Shown here piece by piece: positions 58,325 through 64,000 of a DNA stretch of 64,000 bases. Origin of the DNA: Solen grandis (taxonomy: Eukaryota; Mollusca; Bivalvia; Adapedonta; Solenidae). The DNA is taken from positions 41,621,126 to 41,685,125 of the forward strand of contig CM037794.1 of the NCBI GenBank assembly GCA_021229015.1, read 5' to 3'. Positions within the stretch are counted from its first letter, which is position 1, and every line of letters starts with the position of its first letter. The notes beneath the pieces were generated by a model, which searched no databases, was not told where the DNA came from, and was given only the letters and a program-made list of their open reading frames with translations. The translations under genes were made by a program, and so were the position numbers.

Positions 58325-58978
58325 GGCTGCGGATTTAGACGACATATGTTCTATGCAATCAACATTGTAAGCTGTAGTGTACAATACAGTTATCAGGGCT
58401 GCGGATTTAGACGACATATGTTCTATGCAATCAACATTGTAAGCTGTAGTGTACAAACAGTTATCATGGCTGCGGATTTAGACGACATATGTTCTATGCA
58501 ATCAACATTGTAAGCTGTAGTGTACAATACAGTTATCAGGGCTTATCAGGGCTGCGGATTTAGACGACATTTGTCCTATGCAATCAACATTGTAAGCTGT
58601 AGTGTACAATACAGTTATCAGGGCTGCAGATTTAGACGACATATGTTCTGTGCAATCAACATTGTAAGCTGTAGTGTACAATACAGTTACCAGGGCTGTG
58701 GATTTAGACGACATTTGTCCTGTGCAATCAACATTGTAAACTGTAGTGTACAATACAGTTATCAGGGCTGCGGATTTAGACGACATATGTTCTGTGCAAT
58801 CAACATTGTAAACTGTAGTGTACAATACAGTTATCAGGGCTGCGGATTTAGACGACATTTGTCCTGTGCAATCAACATTGTAAGCTGTAGTGTACAATAC
58901 AGTTATCAGGGCTGCAGATTTAGACGACATATGTTCTGTGCAATCAACATTGTAAGATGTAGTGTGCAATATAGTTAT
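58314..58978 (+). repeat. 72-bp minisatellite, about 9 units, alternating types
   Basis: Units begin 'ggctgcggatttagacgaca' and end 'gtgtacaatacagttatcag'. The first three units carry 'tatgttctatgc'. From 58560 on, 'tttgtcct.tgc' and 'tatgttctgtgc' units alternate strictly, a two-unit higher-order repeat. As 72 is divisible by 3, frames open on both strands; they are by-products. Confidence 0.93.
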
Positions 58979-60265
58979 CTTTATTCAAAGGAATGTACAA
59001 CATTGAAACATGGTCTTATTAAAAAAATTAGAATAAGTAATGAAACAAACAATAAGCATTGAAGATATATTCATTATGCATAAAATAGTTTTTAGTAATT
59101 TGAGGTCGCTTTCTATTCCTTTATATAACAAAGTCGATACTTAATAGGAAATAAAAAGAAATGACCTATCTATAAATTTTTGTATTTTTCTGTTGATCAT
59201 TATTGCTCTTTGCGGAGCGATGTGATGCAGAGCAATTCACTAATTACTTGCGACTGAAAGATAATGAACATTATCACAACTATTAAGATCAAAATGTGTT
59301 GGTGTAGGATTGTCTGTTGTCAATCTCAGCTGACTTTGTAATCCGCAAGGTTCGGTTTGTTTCAAAACAATCGACAATATCTTGCACTCAGGAATTTAGG
59401 TGCTCAGATAATGCGTTTGCTAAAACAGCGTATTAATTATGTTTTGGCAGTCTTAGCTACTTAGAGACACTCTTTCGCGTGGAAATGAATTCAAAGGGGA
59501 CAAAAAATACCGGAACATATCCTAGTTTTTAAAAATTGGTAGGAGAAACAGATGCATTTTTTCTTAAAAAAAAAAAACAAAAAAAACTGTTCCTATTTTG
59601 CTAAAAAAACACCACGACATCAACAAAAAAAATCTTTTTTAATAATCGCACAAATTCCAAATAAGTTGTTTTCAAATATTTGTTGAATTTCATTAAAACT
59701 GGAAAGGTTTTTCACAGAAAAGTAATATATATAAACGAAAACTGGGAACCAAAATGTAATGATAAGGGCGTCACAATGTAAAATTTTAATGTTAATGTTA
59801 AGAGTGTTTTTGATATAAGAAATATCTTAATCACCTAGAAAAAATGATTATTTTTATAGTTTCCTAAGGTACATGCATGAAATGCATTGATCCGGCAATG
59901 ATCTCAGAGGCGGTCAAATCTGTGGTAATGCAGTGGATATAAGAAGACCGCAATTTGGACCCCTATCTTTGTAATAATGGGGAAACAGAAACCCTCTCTC
60001 TGGATTTAAGATTAAATTCAAATAGGATGAACCTTGATTTACACAAAACCCTTGAATCCAGTCCCTTCACCCCAAGGATATTTCCTTTTTCGTCTACTGG
60101 CATTTCTTAAAAAAGCATGGCAACCAATTCATCCTAAGCATACAAAATATAGGATATTGTACCACAGAAATATTAAAGAGACTGATGAAAATATCTTTTG
60201 ATTCAGTTTGATGATGCAAATATAGTTAGTTATTTATATTTTTCTTTTTAAAATTTTGATTCAAT
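58979..60265. other. Intergenic, no feature seen
   Basis: AT-rich sequence with A-rich runs near 59565-59640. Confidence 0.5.
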
Positions 60266-60740
60266 TAACTGTACAATTAATATACAGTGAAGAGGGATAC
60301 ATAAAGGAATAATTTGGCTCAAATTACCTTAATATGTATCTTCCTACACTCACATTACACGAAGTTAAGTAGGTGTTGATGATTAAATGCTCTCATGTTT
60401 AGAATGATTACTTATCACGATAAGACACATCGGCAGACAAGTGCTGATAACTAGGTCAAAGATCTTAAAAGAATTATGGACCTTTCTTCTATAAAACTAT
60501 CGTGAACAGTATCTATCTCCCTTTGTTTATTTGTCCGGAGCATACTATTTGGATACTATATAAGGGATAGAGGTGGAACTAAATTATGTTGAAACTTAAA
60601 TATATGTGTGTGTTGTCTAAGGACCATAACAATACCTGATCTCATTGTTTTCTTATCTCACTTTATTTTTCAAAAATGAATTCTGTCCGGAGTTTAACTT
60701 AAAATTGATACTAGATTGCTTTGAGAAGTAAAATACAAAT
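60266..60740 (+). repeat. Worn fragment of Helentron-like family 2
   Basis: 'ttgtccggagcatac' and later 'ctgtccggagtttaacttaaaa' resemble the 'gtccggagcataactcaaaa' units at 20180-20360. Ends not visible. Confidence 0.4.
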
Positions 60741-63699
60741 ATATGTAGACAAGGAAAAGTCCAGCACTAGCGCCCCTCCTTGTACATTTGTTGTAAAATC
60801 TATTATCGTCACAGTATGAGGAGCATTAAACACCTTTCGTGAAAGTTCTAGTGAAATTATGTAATAGATCATTTAAGCTTCATCATTATTTGCGTGATGT
60901 ATGATGTTTATATAATGCAAATGGTGATATTTGATTTAAGAATTGATTTTGTCAAGCTATGTTCTCGAAGCATTTTCAGATAGTATATATTTATATTGAG
61001 ATTGTCTTTTCACCAAGACAAAATAAACACGCAACAAACATACAGAAAACTAATGCACTTAGGTTTCATATATTCTCATATTTTTTTATATATTTTTTTT
61101 TCATCGACACTATCCGATTAACGTGATGATGAAAGTGTCTACTGGATATTCAATGATATTATTCAATAAAATGAATTTCCCTGCTTTCATTGCTTATATA
61201 ATGCATAGATACTTTCTTCTAAATAAATACTAACTTTCATCGCATTTTTTTAAACTAAGAAAAGTTTGGATAAAGAACAAGCAAAATTCATCCAATATAT
61301 TATGTAATGTCGTAAGGCTAAACATATAACCAAGCACGAATATGATGTAATGCAATAGACGAGGTACCAAGGGGTGGATACAAGTGCGCATCAAAAAGAG
61401 CAAAATGCGCTTTACAAAGTAGGAAAAATAAACAAGCAAAACAATCTTTGAATAGAACATTTAAAACTATGAATTTGATTCGATAAAAAGTTGCATATTG
61501 TGAACCATGCATAAGGCTTGAACCCACTTCCCTTTCAGGTTTAATGCACTTTTGGGGCTTTTGAAAACGTCATTTTCTTCACAAACTTGTAGTCCCTGGC
61601 CTACATAGCCTAATAGCAGCTATGCCACTGAATGCTATATATATGCTTCTGTGTCATGTTTATACCTTGACTACAAATCACAGGAAAGGAAGACTGTTTT
61701 ACATATGGAAAGTAAGTAGTTTTTTCTTTACAACTTAAAGAAGTTCATTAAAATATTGAATTAAATGTTAGGATAGCTCGAAAACATGTGGTTATCACTA
61801 ATAATGTCCTGGATATGCACTGAATTTAATATGACCGATAAAAGAATATTCATTAACTATTTTTGAACGTACCGAAATTGGAAACTTTCGCTTTAAGTCA
61901 GGGATGCGACATGCGATATACACCCCCAAAACAAAACAACAACCACAACAATAACAAAACATCAGCGTCAAAAATGAAATTAGAACTACATATATAGCAC
62001 GCTTTTAGTTTATATAATTGGACAAATAAATCCAATTAGCCTTTCCAAAATGCAGCTGCTTCTACAAGTTGATGATAACGATGTGTTATACATTCATTCG
62101 GCCCAAGGTAACGCCTTTACTTAAATTACGATCATAAATCACCTCACACATTGGAATTTATTGTCAAGAAACGGTCATAGTTAGTAATAAATGCGGACAA
62201 AACAAGAAAAAAACAACACATTATTCTTGCTGTAGATATCACACATTATAACACACGTGTATGCCCCTCAGAGGATTAGACTTAATGAAAATTGAATATA
62301 AGTCAGATATTAATTTATATTCAAATAGTATCCTTAACTTCGTCCTGCATGAATTAAATTGATTCATCAAATATTACCTATAAGAATCTAAAATACATAT
62401 TCAGTATATGCATATATGATACAATACAATATAAATCCTTTATTTTTCAAGTCAATGTTAGACATGTGAGAGCAACGTATAATGATACATATAATTTTTG
62501 GAATCGATACTGATATTGATTACAGAAAAGAAAGATATCCAGACAGAATGGTAGTTATTTCCACAGCAGAAATGGCAGGAGTAATCATACTACTAGTGTC
62601 ATATTTGATCATATATTTGTTGTTTTTACATTGGCGCAAACTATCAGTTTTCAGCCAAAATTCTTATTTGACAATGTTATTTATAGAAATGGGATATGCG
62701 TTTAAACGACCAGGCATTGATTACAAGTGAATATGTCAAAAGCAGATAGTTTGAAGGTCTTTTAAAGGTGTTAGTTAATTTGAGATTTCTTTTACTATTT
62801 TTTTTCAGTGGTTTATGTGTTTTGTTATCAATTGTAAGGTCTTATTTTCTTAGTGATATCCATTTTACTTAAAAGACGATTTGCGACTCAAATTTGTTAA
62901 TCATCTATAATTTTAGGTAAAAACTGCATGTCAGTTATATGTGATTTTTTTTTTAATTAATGGGAATGAAAAAACAGTACCGACAATATTCAACATATTT
63001 GTAATGAACATTAAATGATACTCGTACTCGCTTGCATCTTAATATTCGCTTATTCCCAATGCTATCAAATCGTAATTGCTCAATCGAGATGTGTTTTTAA
63101 ACAAGAAAGTCATTAAAATGCACAGAAAATCATAATATACATGATCAGTAGAGAAATAAAAATGTTAGAAATGAATAGATTGTCTGCACAAAAATGAACC
63201 AATTCACTTGTGATACGGACTGCACATTAATTCAAATGCAATACGGTATCGGATAATATACAACTATATTGTTTCTTTCATAGCAAAACGTGGTATCTAG
63301 ATGACTTCTTCGTTAAATCATTGCAAGGAAGGACGAAAAGGTCCTATTAGAAATCTCGGTCACATTTATTGAAAACTCCAGAAGGATGTGCATGTACACG
63401 GAGACATGAGACATGAAAGAAAATAAAACGGTAACCTCTAGGAACGACAGTCTGCAAAATGACCAGCCGGGGTCTCAAGGGTCGAGTGAAATTCCAATAA
63501 GAAGCCGTCAATTTAGGGCTCAGTTCTAAATAGATCAAACAATATATACGTCCCTTTTAGGTGCATATCAATTTCATTATTAAATGTTTATAGATATAAT
63601 TGAAGATATTCTCAACCAAATAAAATATAAATCTTAGCAAAAAATTATTTCAAAGTAATCATTCTTTAAAACTTTTTCTTAGTATGAATACAATTGTCT
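60741..63699. other. Intergenic, no firm gene
   Basis: AT-rich sequence. A frame at 62482-62730 includes a hydrophobic stretch (MAGVIILLVSYLIIYLLFLHW), possibly a membrane anchor, but lacks a recognisable domain. Confidence 0.4.
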
Positions 63700-63992
63700 T
63701 CTTTAGAAACCCCAATCTGTGAAAAGAAATTGTGACGTCACTACAAACTGGTTAAAGTTTAAGTGATCAGAAAAATTGGATATCCGTTTGTATCTTCAAT
63801 AAGAAAAAATGTCTTCTTTCACGAAACAGATAGTTCAAATACAACTTAAGATTGCTTATTTAAGTTCATACTAAATTAGAAAAAGATGCATATATCAAAA
63901 TAGTCTTACTAGCGCCTCGCCCCCATGAACATTTCTGGCCCCCTATATGTCCGTGTAAGGCCAGTACCAAACCATTAATAAATGACGTATCT
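63700..63992 (+). repeat. Dispersed repeat, second copy
   Basis: Direct-orientation relative of 54080-54315, 9.6 kb away, with about 60 bp of extra sequence in the middle. Confidence 0.75.
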
Positions 63993-64000
63993 ACTACTGT

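Noticed and set aside
58502..59062. Frames of 155 and 180 codons on opposite strands
   Set aside because: By-products of the 72-bp minisatellite, open on both strands without gene signals.
62482..62730. Frame with a hydrophobic segment, possible membrane-anchored enzyme start
   Set aside because: One hydrophobic stretch in AT-rich DNA is common by chance; no downstream domain or clear donor was found.

Overview
The window reads as animal nuclear DNA, most likely from a bivalve mollusc. It is AT-rich and gene-poor, with three 100-base assembly gaps. It carries intron-like exon candidates, tRNA-derived SINEs, MITEs, and dispersed repeats with bivalve-type ends ('agctcacctgagc' ... 'ggccctcttgtt'). 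The bivalve assignment is inferred from the repeat families, not from a host gene.

Layout. 272-6440 and about 33698-45832 are two copies of one large segment (copy A and copy B), in the same orientation. Each carries a decayed mariner transposase, a Helentron-like piece and a 26-bp satellite (about 36 units in A, about 120 in B). Copy B has also gained an apparently intact Mutator-like (MULE) transposon at 37654-40204, with a FLYWCH finger plus DDE transposase, terminal inverted repeats and a 9-bp target duplication; the empty site survives in copy A. A fold-back element, a 25-bp minisatellite, a SINE remnant and another mariner remnant are also present only in copy B.

6440-33690 is a repeat mosaic. 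It holds two SINE families (one case nested), two near-identical TTAA-flanked MITEs, two families of Helentron-like non-autonomous elements, fold-back elements, a LINE relic, and minisatellites of 31, 32, about 34 and 36 bp. Exon-like remains occur at 12629-12930 (resembling the start of an FAD-linked oxidoreductase) and at 14552-17688 (two exons with matching phase, unrecognised).

48672-53267 is the most unusual element. About 1-kb inverted repeats, each containing a purine/pyrimidine-pure (CTC)n tract, enclose only three genes, all on the minus strand: a zinc-finger/packaging-type ATPase, a small basic protein and an adenain-like cysteine protease. The ATPase and protease are the DNA-packaging and maturation genes of the Polinton/Maverick-adintovirus group. 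No polymerase, integrase or capsid gene is visible, so this looks like a miniature, non-autonomous relative. A 14-bp motif stands 23-26 nt before the ATPase and small-protein start codons, and the protease follows the small protein after 5 nt, which suggests two transcription units.

53268-64000 is mostly unique AT-rich sequence without recognisable genes. It contains one SINE inserted in a 72-bp minisatellite (58047-58978) and a dispersed repeat pair at 54080 and 63700. No rRNA, functional tRNA or CRISPR array was seen.
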